A model generated the notes under the pieces. It saw only the letters and a list, made by a program, of their open reading frames with translations. It was not told the origin of the DNA and did no database searches. From positions 124,001-188,000 of the forward strand of contig NZ_JAEMUW010000014.1 of NCBI RefSeq assembly GCF_016598485.1: a stretch of 64,000 nucleotides of DNA, written 5' to 3'. Numbering within the stretch: the first letter of the stretch is position 1; every line of letters begins with the position of its first letter. The translations under genes were made by a program, and so were the position numbers. Source of the DNA: Micromonospora coerulea. GTDB taxonomy: Bacteria; Actinomycetota; Actinomycetes; Mycobacteriales; Micromonosporaceae. Of the stretch, positions 1-7,662 are shown one piece after another.

Positions 1-231
1 GTGACCCGGTTCCTCGTGGTGCTCACCGACGTCCGGCCCCTTGAGGGGCTGGGCCGCAACGAGCGGACCAGCCCCGAACGACGCCGGCAGGTGGTCGGGG
101 CGAACAGCCGGGAGGCCGCCGACCGGATCGCCGGCGCCTTCATGGCCCTGGGCATGGTGCGCGCCGGCCGGCAGCGGGTGAAGGTGATCGCGGTGGGCCG
201 CCGTCCGCCCGTCCCGGAGAGCGTCGGCTGA
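1..231 (+). CDS. Small hypothetical protein, possibly 5'-truncated
   Basis: A 76-residue frame that begins with GTG at the first base of the window, so the true start may lie further left. The product is basic (many Arg) with a hydrophobic beta-like start (FLVVLTDV) and a second short beta-like stretch (VKVIAV). No family is recognised. It has no signal peptide or membrane segment. It converges on the AAA ATPase gene, whose stop is only 23 bases beyond. Codon use is normal for the window, which favours a real gene, but nothing shows its function. Confidence 0.45.
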   Translation: MTRFLVVLTDVRPLEGLGRNERTSPERRRQVVGANSREAADRIAGAFMALGMVRAGRQRVKVIAVGRRPPVPESVG

Positions 232-253
232 GCCGTCGGGACAGGCCGAGCCG

Positions 254-1507
254 TCAGAGCAGCTTGCGGCGCTTCAGGTACGCCACCAGGTCGTCGTAGA
301 CGCCACCCTCGTTGGCGAACATCGCGACGTTGCGGGCGGTGGACAGCCAGGGCCGGGTCGACGGCCGGACCTCCTTCAGCGCCCGCTCCACGTCCCGCTG
401 CTCGATCATGCGGACCTCCCCGGTGCGGACCGAGTCGGCCATCGCGAACTCGGCGGCCGTCTCGCAGAGGTGGGCCAGGTCGGCGCCGGAGAAGTCCTCG
501 GTCCCGGCGACCACCTTGCGCAGGTCGATGTTGGCGATCGGCCGCTGCCGCAGGTGGTACTCCAGGATCGCGGCGCGGGCCTCGGCGTCCGGTGGCAGCA
601 CCAGCACCACCCGGTCCAGTCGCCCCGGCCGGCGCAGCGCCGGGTCCACGTCCCACGGGGTGTTCGTCGCGGCCAGCACGAAGACCCCCTCGTTGCTGCC
701 CTCCATGCCGTCCAGCTCGGCCAGCAGCTGGTTGCCCAGCGTCCGCATCGAGCTCGACGAGACCTGCGAGCGCTTGTGGCCCAGGGCGTCGACCTCGTCG
801 AGGAAGAGCACGCAGGGGGCGTTGCGCCGGGCCGCCTCGAACAGTTCGTGCAGGTTGCGCTCCGAGTTGCCCATCCACATGTCGAGCACGTCGACGATGG
901 ACAGCGAGAGGAACTTCGCGCCCATCTCGCCGGCCACCGCGCGGGCCAGGAAGGTCTTGCCGCAGCCGGGCGGGCCGTAGAGCATCAGCCCGCCGCGCAG
1001 GCTCTTGCCGTACATCCGGCGCAGCTCAGGGTTGCGCAGCGGGCCGAGGAAGGCCAGCTCCAACCGTTCCTTCACGGCCGTCATGCCACCCACGTCGGCG
1101 AGCCGGACCGTGGAGGTCTCCACGTCGTACACCCGGTCGGCCTCGCCGGCGACCGGCTCCGGCTCGTCGCCGGCCCGGGCGAAGCGCGGCGGCACGATGT
1201 CGGCCAGCTCCTGCTCGTACGCGGCCAACGGGTCGTCTCCCGGCCTTGGCGGCCCGGCGGGGGCCGCGGGCGGCGCCGGCGGCCCGGCAGGCGCCGCCGG
1301 CGCGGTCCCGCCCAGCGCCCGCTGCATCAGGGCCTGGGCCTGTTCGTTGCCCGGGTCCCGGGCCAGCGCCTGCCCGATCTGCGCGATCGCCTCCGCGCCC
1401 CGGCCGGAATCCAGCAGCAGCCCGGCCAGGTGCAGGCGCAGGTGCAGGTCCTCCGGGCGGGTGTCGAGGGCGGCCAGGAGGCTGTCGATGAGGGGATCGG
1501 CGCTCAT
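254..1507 (-). CDS. AAA+ ATPase with N-terminal TPR-like helices (Cdc48/Vps4-like)
   Basis: A 417-residue cytosolic ATPase expected to remodel or unfold protein complexes. Residues about 5-65 form helical TPR-like repeats ending in a typical DPGN turn. A Pro/Ala/Gly-rich linker spans about 66-95, and one AAA module covers about 130-380. The module shows Walker A GPPGCGKT (178-185), Walker B VLFLDEVD (233-240), sensor-1 AATN and an arginine-finger stretch RRPGRLDR. The family is best known from Cdc48, proteasomal ATPases and Vps4, but this protein has a TPR front end rather than an N domain or OB domain. It is not Mpa/ARC, because it lacks the coiled coil, OB fold and C-terminal proteasome-binding tail. 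A TACGCT box on the minus strand lies 9 bases before the ATG and no Shine-Dalgarno is seen. The substrate is unknown. Confidence 0.85.
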   Translation of the reverse strand: MSADPLIDSLLAALDTRPEDLHLRLHLAGLLLDSGRGAEAIAQIGQALARDPGNEQAQALMQRALGGTAPAAPAGPPAPPAAPAGPPRPGDDPLAAYEQELADIVPPRFARAGDEPEPVAGEADRVYDVETSTVRLADVGGMTAVKERLELAFLGPLRNPELRRMYGKSLRGGLMLYGPPGCGKTFLARAVAGEMGAKFLSLSIVDVLDMWMGNSERNLHELFEAARRNAPCVLFLDEVDALGHKRSQVSSSSMRTLGNQLLAELDGMEGSNEGVFVLAATNTPWDVDPALRRPGRLDRVVLVLPPDAEARAAILEYHLRQRPIANIDLRKVVAGTEDFSGADLAHLCETAAEFAMADSVRTGEVRMIEQRDVERALKEVRPSTRPWLSTARNVAMFANEGGVYDDLVAYLKRRKLL

Positions 1508-1516
1508 AGGACGAGC

Positions 1517-1522
1517 AGCGTA
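1517..1522 (-). promoter_or_regulatory. -10-like box, leaderless-type start of AAA ATPase gene
   Basis: TACGCT on the minus strand, nine bases upstream of the ATG of the AAA ATPase gene. No Shine-Dalgarno lies between them, so transcription may start at or next to the start codon. No clear -35 is seen. Confidence 0.35.
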
Positions 1523-1716
1523 GTGAGGGAGGGGCCGGCCCCGCTCACCCCTGGAGCGAAATTACTCCCCGTATAGGGCTCGCTGACCGCTTGCGCGGTG
1601 CGGGCCGACGTTGATGGGTATCGGCTTCGGGTTCTCGCCACGCACAGTAAGGTCAACCGGGTGAGCGCCACCGGCGAGCACGGCCAGCCGCAGTCGCGAG
1701 CGAAGAGGTGACCCGA

Positions 1717-2820
1717 GTGACCACCCCAGGCAAGACCCGTGTGGCGATCGTCTTCGGCGGCCGCAGCCCCGAGCACGGCATCTCCTGCGTCAGCGCCGGC
1801 AGCGTGCTGGGCGCCCTCGACCCCGACGAGTTCGAGGTGGTGCCGGTCGGCATCACCCGGCAGGGCCAGTGGGTGCTGACCAGCGGCGACCCGGGCCAGC
1901 TGTCGATCCAGGCGCGCAAGCTACCGGAGATCACCGCGGGTTCCGGCGCCGAGGTGGTGCTCCGTGCCGAGCCGACCTCCGGCGGCCTGATGGTGCTCGA
2001 CCCGACCGAGGGCCCGCGGGCGCTCGCCGACGTGGACGTGGTCTTCCCGGTGCTGCACGGGGCGTACGGCGAGGACGGCACCATCCAGGGAATGCTGGAG
2101 ATGGCCGACATCCCGTACGTCGGCGCGAACGTCTTCGCCTCCGCCGCCGCCATGGACAAGGAGTTCACCAAGAAGCTCTGCGCCGCCGAGGGCATCCCGG
2201 TCGGCCCGTACGTGGTCCTGCGCAACGGGATGACCCTGAGCGAGGCGGACAAGGAGCGGCTGGGGCTGCCGGTCTTCGTCAAGCCCTCCCGGGCCGGCTC
2301 GTCCTTCGGCATCACGAAGGTCGACGACTGGTCGCAGCTCGACGCCGCGGTCGCCACGGCCCGCGAGATCGACACCAAGGTGCTGGTCGAGGCCGCCGTC
2401 GTCGGCCGGGAGATCGAGTGCGGCGTGCTGGAGGGCGAGGCCGGCGGCGCGCCCGAGGCGTCCGTGCTGGCCGAGGTGCGGATGGTGGGCGACCACGGCT
2501 GGTACGACTTCGAGGCGAAGTACATCTACGCCGACGAGGTCTGCGAGTACGACGTCCCGGCCAACCTGCCCGAGCGGGTCACCCGGCAGGTTCAGGAGTA
2601 CGCCACCCGCGCCTTCACCGCGCTGGACTGCTCCGGCCTGGCCCGGGTCGACTTCTTCGTCACCCCGGAGCTGGACGTCTACCTCAACGAGATCAACACG
2701 ATGCCCGGCTTCACCCCGACGTCGATGTTCCCGCGGATGTGGGCGGCCAGCGGCCTGGAGTACCCGAAGCTGGTCAACCGCCTGATCCGTACCGCCCTGC
2801 ACCGCAACGCCGGCCGCTGA
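1717..2820 (+). CDS. ddl: D-alanine--D-alanine ligase
   Basis: Joins two D-alanines with ATP to make the dipeptide end of the peptidoglycan stem, in the cytosol. The ATP-grasp fold is clear: an N-terminal FGGRSPEHGIS motif, HGAYGEDGTIQG, the ATP-binding KPSRAGSSFG and the C-terminal EINTMPGFTPTSMFP with the metal-binding Glu and Asn. At 367 residues it has normal length for actinobacterial Ddl. GTG at 1717 is preferred to GTG at 1708 because AAGAGG (1703-1708) sits eight bases before 1717 and overlaps the earlier codon. A strong hairpin terminator follows at 2850-2890. The convergent neighbours DUF3515/AsnC/ThiL match the order seen in other actinobacteria. Confidence 0.96.
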   Translation: MTTPGKTRVAIVFGGRSPEHGISCVSAGSVLGALDPDEFEVVPVGITRQGQWVLTSGDPGQLSIQARKLPEITAGSGAEVVLRAEPTSGGLMVLDPTEGPRALADVDVVFPVLHGAYGEDGTIQGMLEMADIPYVGANVFASAAAMDKEFTKKLCAAEGIPVGPYVVLRNGMTLSEADKERLGLPVFVKPSRAGSSFGITKVDDWSQLDAAVATAREIDTKVLVEAAVVGREIECGVLEGEAGGAPEASVLAEVRMVGDHGWYDFEAKYIYADEVCEYDVPANLPERVTRQVQEYATRAFTALDCSGLARVDFFVTPELDVYLNEINTMPGFTPTSMFPRMWAASGLEYPKLVNRLIRTALHRNAGR

Positions 2821-2849
2821 CCGGCGCGGTCGAGGGCTCGCCAGATCGG

Positions 2850-2890
2850 CGACGGCGCCGCCTCCCCGAGCCGGGGAGGCGGCGCCGTCG
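2850..2890. terminator. Bidirectional terminator between ddl and the DUF3515 gene
   Basis: A perfect 18-bp stem (arms 2850-2867 and 2873-2890) closes a five-base loop. It lies 29 bases after the ddl stop and 42 bases beyond the stop of the convergent DUF3515 gene, so it can end both. There is no long T tract, as is usual in high-GC actinobacteria. Confidence 0.85.
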
Positions 2891-2932
2891 GAAAAGCTGG
2901 GCGGATGCCGCGGGGAGCCAGGGGCGCGCGGG

Positions 2933-3559
2933 TCAGGCGGTGCAGCCGGCGGGGGCGGACGTTGCCGACGGGACGGCGGAGACGATGGTGTCGGAGATCG
3001 GGCTGACCCACTGCAGGGGCTGCTCGTACTGCCGGGGCACCCGCACCCGGACCGGGGTCTCCCGGTCGACGGTGGTCAGCACGGTCGAGTCGGCCTCCTG
3101 GACGGCGTGCCAGCAGACCTTGTTGACCGACCACACCTCGTCCGTGGGGGCGACGATCGGCGGCGTGCCGCCGCAGGCGACAGTCAGCGCCGGGTCGCCG
3201 TACGCGGCGTTCTGCTCGGGACCGGCGGTCACCGGCCGCTGGGCCAGGTCGCGCACCCGGTCGGGCAGTTGCGACACCAGCGCCCGGCAGACCGTCGCGG
3301 GCCGCTCAGCGAGGGTCGGGGCGGGCAGCTCGACCGGTGCGGTGGACTGCGCCCGCGCGGCGGTCGCGGACGGGCGCGGCGCGGCGGCCGGCTCGTCCGG
3401 GGCGAGCTTCGCGAAGGTGAAGCCGGCCACCGCCAGGGTCACCGGCAGCGCGATCAGCGTGGCGACCAGCGCGGCACGTCGGGTGCCCCGGTCCGGGCGC
3501 GGCGACTCGTCCGCCGGGCGGGACTCCCCGGGAGCGGGGGAGACGGTGATCTCGTCCAC
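2933..3559 (-). CDS. DUF3515 family membrane-anchored protein
   Basis: A 208-residue protein of unknown function with one transmembrane segment at about residues 28-50 after an acidic, Pro-rich N terminus. An Ala/Pro-rich spacer and an extracytoplasmic domain follow. Three or four cysteines in that domain (TVCRAL, VACGG, KVCWHA, and a terminal Cys near the stop) could form disulfides. The match to DUF3515 rests on the Cys and Trp pattern and on the neighbourhood: actinobacterial DUF3515 genes sit between ddl and a small AsnC-domain gene next to thiL, as here. It starts one base after the AsnC-domain gene ends, so the two are probably co-transcribed. Function is not known for the family. Confidence 0.8.
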   Translation of the reverse strand: MDEITVSPAPGESRPADESPRPDRGTRRAALVATLIALPVTLAVAGFTFAKLAPDEPAAAPRPSATAARAQSTAPVELPAPTLAERPATVCRALVSQLPDRVRDLAQRPVTAGPEQNAAYGDPALTVACGGTPPIVAPTDEVWSVNKVCWHAVQEADSTVLTTVDRETPVRVRVPRQYEQPLQWVSPISDTIVSAVPSATSAPAGCTA

Positions 3560-3793
3560 TTACAGCCGCACCACCGAACACGTGAGGGTGCGGGTGATCC
3601 CCGGCACCAGCTGCACCTTGCTGACGATGAGTTTGCCGAGCTCGTCGACGGTGTTCGCCTCGGTGAGGACGACCACGTCGTACGGCCCGGTGACGGCGTC
3701 GACGCGCACCACGCCGGCAAGGTCCGCGATCAGACCGGCCACGTCACGCGCCCGACCGACCTCGGTCTGGATGAGGATGTACGCCTGTACCAC
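3560..3793 (-). CDS. Stand-alone Lrp/AsnC ligand-binding (RAM) domain protein
   Basis: A 77-residue protein that consists only of the RAM (ACT-like) effector domain of Lrp/AsnC regulators, with the typical start VQAYILIQTEVGRA and the later TGPYDVVVLTEA. It lacks a helix-turn-helix, so it cannot bind DNA in the usual way. Such free domains form oligomers that bind amino acids, but their role is mostly unknown. GTG at 3793 is supported by GGAGG about seven bases upstream. It is first in a two-gene unit with the DUF3515 gene and divergent from thiL. Confidence 0.88.
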   Translation of the reverse strand: MVQAYILIQTEVGRARDVAGLIADLAGVVRVDAVTGPYDVVVLTEANTVDELGKLIVSKVQLVPGITRTLTCSVVRL

Positions 3794-3969
3794 GACTCGA
3801 CCTCCGTCCGTCGCCGCCCTGGGGCGGCCCGAAGGGTGAAACTACCCTACGGAGCAGGCCTGATCCCTATCGGTCGTTGGTTGGACGCGGTGAGCGAGCA
3901 CACGCGGCTGCCGGGCGGGGCGTGCCGTGGCGGGGTGACGAGCATGAATGAGCGCGGCGAGGGGACAAG

Positions 3970-4917
3970 ATGACGGTCGCGGGTGTCGGGGAGTTCGGGC
4001 TGATCGATCGGGTCACCGCCCGGTTGACGTACGGGGAGAGCTGCCTGCTCGGCCCGGGTGACGATGCGGCGGTGGTGGCGGCGCCGGACCGGCGGGTGGT
4101 GGCCTCGACGGACGTGCTGGTGGAGGGGCGGCACTTCCGCCGCGACTGGTCCACCGCCCGGGACGTGGGGCACCGGGCGGCGGCGGCCAACCTGGCGGAC
4201 ATCGCGGCGATGGGTGCCACCCCGACCGCCCTGCTGGTCGCCCTCTGCATGCCGGCGGAGCTCGACCCCGGCTGGGCGGAGGAGCTGACCGACGGGCTCG
4301 GCGCGGAGGCGGCCCTGGTCGGCGCCAGCGTGGTGGGCGGCGACATGTCCGCCAGCCCGACGCTGACCATCGCGGTCACCGCGCTCGGCGACCTGGCCGG
4401 GCGGCCACCGGTGGTCCGCTCCGGGGCGCGGCCCGGCGACGTGGTGGCCCTGGCCGGGCGGACGGGCTGGGCGGCGGCCGGGTACACCGTGCTGTCCCGC
4501 GGCTTCCGGACGCCCCGGCTGCCGGTGGAGGCGTTCCGCCGGCCCGAGGTGCCCTACCCGGCCGGCCCGGAGGCCGCCGAACTCGGCGCCACCGCCATGA
4601 TCGACGTGTCGGACGGGCTGCTGGCCGACCTGGGGCACGTGGCGAAGGCCAGCGGGGTCGCCGTGGACCTGCGCCGGGAGGCCTTCGAGGTGCCCCGGCA
4701 GATGCGGGACGCGGCGCAGGCGCTCGGCGTCGACCCGTACTCCTGGATCCTCGCCGGTGGCGACGACCACGCCCTGGCGGCGACCTTCCCGCCCGGGGTG
4801 GCGCTGCCGGAGCGGTGGCGGCCGGTCGGGCGGGTGACCGAGGGCGCGGGGGTGACCGTGGACGGCGCGGCCCACGTCGGGCCGGCCGGCTGGGACCACT
4901 TCCGCCGGGCGGAGTGA
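3970..4917 (+). CDS. thiL: Thiamine-monophosphate kinase
   Basis: Phosphorylates thiamine monophosphate with ATP to the cofactor thiamine diphosphate. The 315 residues carry the PurM/ThiL-superfamily signatures: GPGDDAAVV, STDVLVEGRHF, AAANLADIAAMGA, VVGGDMSAS, the C-terminal MIDVSDGLLADLGHVA and AGGDDHAL. These Asp-rich loops bind Mg-ATP. Start ATG at 3970 has a GAGGGGA Shine-Dalgarno just upstream. The gene is divergent from the AsnC-domain gene. No TPP riboswitch pattern was seen before it. Confidence 0.95.
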   Translation: MTVAGVGEFGLIDRVTARLTYGESCLLGPGDDAAVVAAPDRRVVASTDVLVEGRHFRRDWSTARDVGHRAAAANLADIAAMGATPTALLVALCMPAELDPGWAEELTDGLGAEAALVGASVVGGDMSASPTLTIAVTALGDLAGRPPVVRSGARPGDVVALAGRTGWAAAGYTVLSRGFRTPRLPVEAFRRPEVPYPAGPEAAELGATAMIDVSDGLLADLGHVAKASGVAVDLRREAFEVPRQMRDAAQALGVDPYSWILAGGDDHALAATFPPGVALPERWRPVGRVTEGAGVTVDGAAHVGPAGWDHFRRAE

Positions 4918-4967
4918 TCTGCGACCGAACCGGGCCGGCGGGCCCGGAGCGGGGCCGGCGGCGGTCG

Positions 4968-4973
4968 TACCCT
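4968..4973 (+). promoter_or_regulatory. -10-like box, leaderless-type start of GNAT gene
   Basis: TACCCT lies six bases before the GTG at 4980 and no Shine-Dalgarno is present, so the transcript probably begins at the start codon. The -35 region is not convincing. Confidence 0.4.
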
Positions 4974-4979
4974 TCAGGC

Positions 4980-5447
4980 GTGAGTGAGATCGAGATCCGC
5001 GCGCAGCGCTTCGATGCGCCCGACTCGCAGGCGTTGATCCGGGCGGCGCTGGCCGACCTCGGCCAGCGGTACGGCGGCAGTGGCGACGAGACCCCGGTGG
5101 ACGCGGCGGAGTTCGCGCCGCCGGCCGGCGCCTTCCTGGTGGCCTACCTCGGCGGCGAGCCGGTGGGCTGCGGGGGCTGGCGCAGCCACGGCGACGACGG
5201 GAAGACCGCGGAGCTGAAGCGGATGTACACCGCGCCGGTGGCCCGGGGCCGGGGGGTGGCCCGCGCGGTGCTGGCCGCGGTCGAGCGGTCGGCCCGGGAG
5301 CAGGGCCGTAAGCGGATCATCCTGGAGTGCGGCGACAAGCAGCCCGAGGCGATCGCCATGTACGTCTCGGCCGGTTACGAGCGGATCCCGAACTTCGGCT
5401 TCTACCAGGACGCCGCCGGCTGTCTTTCCTACGGCCGCACCCTCTGA
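4980..5447 (+). CDS. GNAT family N-acetyltransferase
   Basis: A 155-residue acetyltransferase that would move an acetyl group from acetyl-CoA to an amine. The acetyl-CoA-binding motif A is visible as MYTAPVARGRGVARAVL (with RGRGVA), followed by the helix of motif B around PEAIAMYVSAGYERI. The substrate cannot be told from sequence. A longer reading from 4815 is open, but that stretch overlaps thiL. The GTG at 4980 gives a normal GNAT N terminus (SEIEIRAQRF) and has a TACCCT box six bases upstream. It converges on rpmB with a strong terminator between them. Confidence 0.88.
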   Translation: MSEIEIRAQRFDAPDSQALIRAALADLGQRYGGSGDETPVDAAEFAPPAGAFLVAYLGGEPVGCGGWRSHGDDGKTAELKRMYTAPVARGRGVARAVLAAVERSAREQGRKRIILECGDKQPEAIAMYVSAGYERIPNFGFYQDAAGCLSYGRTL

Positions 5448-5570
5448 CCGGAGCGCACGCGCACCGCGGCCCTGGGGCCCGCCGCGAGGTCGGCGGAGCT
5501 GCTCCGGGAAGCCGCGCGACAGCCGCAGCGTCGCCGATCCGGCGTGGCAGGGGAGGTTCCGGACACGACG

Positions 5571-5601
5571 ACACCGGCGGACCGCTCGGGTCCGCCGGTG
5601 T
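5571..5601. terminator. Bidirectional terminator between GNAT gene and rpmB
   Basis: A perfect 13-bp stem, ACACCGGCGGACC (5571-5583) with its complement at 5589-5601, and a five-base loop. It lies between two converging genes and is 30 bases beyond the rpmB stop, so it can serve both. Confidence 0.85.
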
Positions 5602-5630
5602 CGGCGAGATCTGGGTGGGTCGTTACCGCG

Positions 5631-5822
5631 TCAGGCGCGGGTGACCTTGCCGGCCTTGATGCACGAGGTGCAGACCTGCAACTTCTTGGTGGTGCCGCCA
5701 CCGGCCGGGGTCCGCACCGACTGGATGTTCGGGTTCCAGCGGCGGTTGGTCCGCCGGTGCGAGTGGGACACGTTGTGGCCGAAGCCCGGTCCCTTGCCAC
5801 AGACGTCGCACACGCTAGCCAC
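5631..5822 (-). CDS. rpmB: 50S ribosomal protein L28 (zinc-binding form)
   Basis: Ribosomal protein bL28, 63 residues, a structural component of the large subunit. It begins MASVCDVCGKGPGFGHNVSH and carries the SHRRTNRRWNPNIQSV core. Two Cys pairs (CDVC near the N terminus and CTSC near the C terminus) make this the zinc-binding C+ form. Actinobacteria often also hold a C- paralog elsewhere that is used under zinc limitation; that copy is not in this window. The gene is divergent from the DAK2 gene, as in many actinobacteria. Confidence 0.97.
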   Translation of the reverse strand: MASVCDVCGKGPGFGHNVSHSHRRTNRRWNPNIQSVRTPAGGGTTKKLQVCTSCIKAGKVTRA

Positions 5823-6035
5823 GGGATACTCCTGGGATTGAAACGTTCATGAGGTCGCCGCCAGGCGCTGCCCGGGCAACCTGGCCAGGTTACCCGATGC
5901 TCCGCCGGTACGCCCAACCGGCCCGGTCGGCGGCGACTCGGGCCCGACCAGCGTACTCGGGTCGGGCGGGGTGGACGAGCGACGGCCGGGCGGGGGACAC
6001 GCCGGCCGACACCGGCGCGTGTCGGTGCGCGCCAG

Positions 6036-6041
6036 TAGGCT
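6036..6041 (+). promoter_or_regulatory. -10-like box, leaderless-type start of DAK2 gene
   Basis: TAGGCT lies seven bases before the GTG at 6049 with no Shine-Dalgarno between. It fits a leaderless transcript for the DAK2-recG pair. Confidence 0.4.
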
Positions 6042-6048
6042 TCTCGCC

Positions 6049-7662
6049 GTGCTGGACACCCTCGACGCCGCCGCGGTACGCCGCTGGTGCGCGAGCGGGC
6101 TGGCCGCCCTGCGCCGGCACCAGGGCGAGATCGACGAGCTGAACGTCTACCCGGTCCCGGACGGCGACACCGGCACCAACCTGGTGCTCACCCTCACCTC
6201 CGCGCAGCAGGCCCTCGCGATGGACCTCGGCACCCTGCCCGACGACGGCCACACCGCGCACGGGCACGCGCTTCGGCTGATGGCCCGGGGCGCGTTGCTC
6301 GGGGCCCGGGGCAACTCGGGGGTGATCCTGTCGCAGATCCTGCGCGGCTTCGCCGACGCGCTGGCCGCCGCGCCGGCGGTCCGGGGCCGCCAGCTCGCCG
6401 CCGGGCTGGCCGACGCCGCCACCGCCGCGTACGGCGCGGTGGCCCGCCCGGTGGAGGGCACCCTGCTCAGCGTGGTCGCCGCCGCCGCGCGCGCCGCCGA
6501 GCAGGCGGACAGCGACGACCTGCGGGCGGTGGCCCGGGCCGCGGCCGGCGGGGCGGCGCGGGCGCTGGCGCGGACTCCCGAGCAGCTGCCGGAGCTGGCC
6601 CGGGCCGGCGTGGTGGACGCCGGTGGGCGGGGGCTCTGCGTGCTGCTGGACGCGCTGGTCGAGGTGATCACCGGGGAGAGCCCGCAGCAGCCGGCGCCCG
6701 CACCGGCGGCGGTCCGTCCGCCCGCCACGGCCGTCCGGGAGACCGGCTCCCCGGCGTACGCGTACGAGGTGCAGTTCCTGCTGGACGCCCCGGCGGAGGC
6801 GGTGGCGCGGTTGCGCGCCGAGCTGGACGCGCTGGGCGACTCGCTGGTGGTCGTCGGCGACGGCGGTGCCACCTGGAACGTGCACGTGCACGTCAACGAC
6901 GTGGGTGCGGCGATCGAGGCGGGCGTGGTGGCGGGCCGGCCGCACCGGATCTCGGTGACCCGCTTCGCCGACCAGGTGGCGCCGGCCCCGCCCCCGCTGA
7001 TGCTGCGGCCGGACGGCCGGGCGGCCGTGGTGGTGGCGGCCGGCGCCGGCATCGCCGAGCTGTTCGGCGCCGAGGGCGCCACCGTGGTGCCGGGCAACCC
7101 GTCGACCGGCGAGCTGCTCGACGCGATCCGGGCCACCGGCGCCGCCCGGGTGGTGGTGCTGCCCAACGACCCCAACACCCAGTCGGTGGCGAGCGCCGCC
7201 GCCAAGGAGGCCCACCGACTCGGCGTCAAGGTCAGCGTGGTGCCCACCCGCTCCCCGGTGCAGGCGCTCGCCGCCCTCGCCGTCCGCGACCCGGGCCGTC
7301 GGTTCGAGGACGACGTGATCGCGATGGCCGAGGCGGCCGGCGCCTGCCGGTACGCCGAGGTCTGCCACGCCAGCAGGGAGGCGCTGACCGTGGCCGGGCC
7401 GTGCCGGCCGGGCGACGTGCTGGCGCTGGTGGAGGGGGAGGTGCACCTGATCGGGTCGGACCTGGTCGACACCTGCACCGCGGTGGTGGACCGGATGCTC
7501 GGCGGCGGCGGCGAGATGGTGACCCTGCTCTGTGGGGCGGACGCCCCGGTCGGGCTGGCCGACCTGGTGCGCGCGCACGTCGAGCGGGCCTGGCCGTTCG
7601 TCGAGGTGCAGGCGTACGACGGCGGGCAGCCGCACTATCCGTTGGTGGTGGGGGTCGAATGA
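6049..7662 (+). CDS. DAK2 domain protein (FakA-like, dihydroxyacetone/fatty-acid kinase family)
   Basis: A 537-residue protein with an N-terminal DAK2 (DhaL-like) domain. The nucleotide-binding signature NVYPVPDGDTGTNL is present, with Asp residues that chelate Mg-ATP, followed by MARGALLGARGNSGVILSQ. The C-terminal part resembles the FakA middle/C-terminal domains. In Firmicutes the homolog FakA phosphorylates fatty acids bound to FakB (DegV-type) proteins; whether the actinobacterial protein does the same is inferred only. An upstream extension to 5971 is open, but the GTG at 6049 gives the conserved start (LDTLDAAAVRRW) and has a TAGGCT box seven bases before it. The stop overlaps the recG ATG by four bases (ATGA), a coupling conserved in actinobacteria. 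Confidence 0.9.
   Translation: MLDTLDAAAVRRWCASGLAALRRHQGEIDELNVYPVPDGDTGTNLVLTLTSAQQALAMDLGTLPDDGHTAHGHALRLMARGALLGARGNSGVILSQILRGFADALAAAPAVRGRQLAAGLADAATAAYGAVARPVEGTLLSVVAAAARAAEQADSDDLRAVARAAAGGAARALARTPEQLPELARAGVVDAGGRGLCVLLDALVEVITGESPQQPAPAPAAVRPPATAVRETGSPAYAYEVQFLLDAPAEAVARLRAELDALGDSLVVVGDGGATWNVHVHVNDVGAAIEAGVVAGRPHRISVTRFADQVAPAPPPLMLRPDGRAAVVVAAGAGIAELFGAEGATVVPGNPSTGELLDAIRATGAARVVVLPNDPNTQSVASAAAKEAHRLGVKVSVVPTRSPVQALAALAVRDPGRRFEDDVIAMAEAAGACRYAEVCHASREALTVAGPCRPGDVLALVEGEVHLIGSDLVDTCTAVVDRMLGGGGEMVTLLCGADAPVGLADLVRAHVERAWPFVEVQAYDGGQPHYPLVVGVE

Noticed and set aside
3794..3969. Possible TPP riboswitch upstream of thiL
   Set aside because: The conserved CUGAGA and related core strings of a TPP aptamer are not present.
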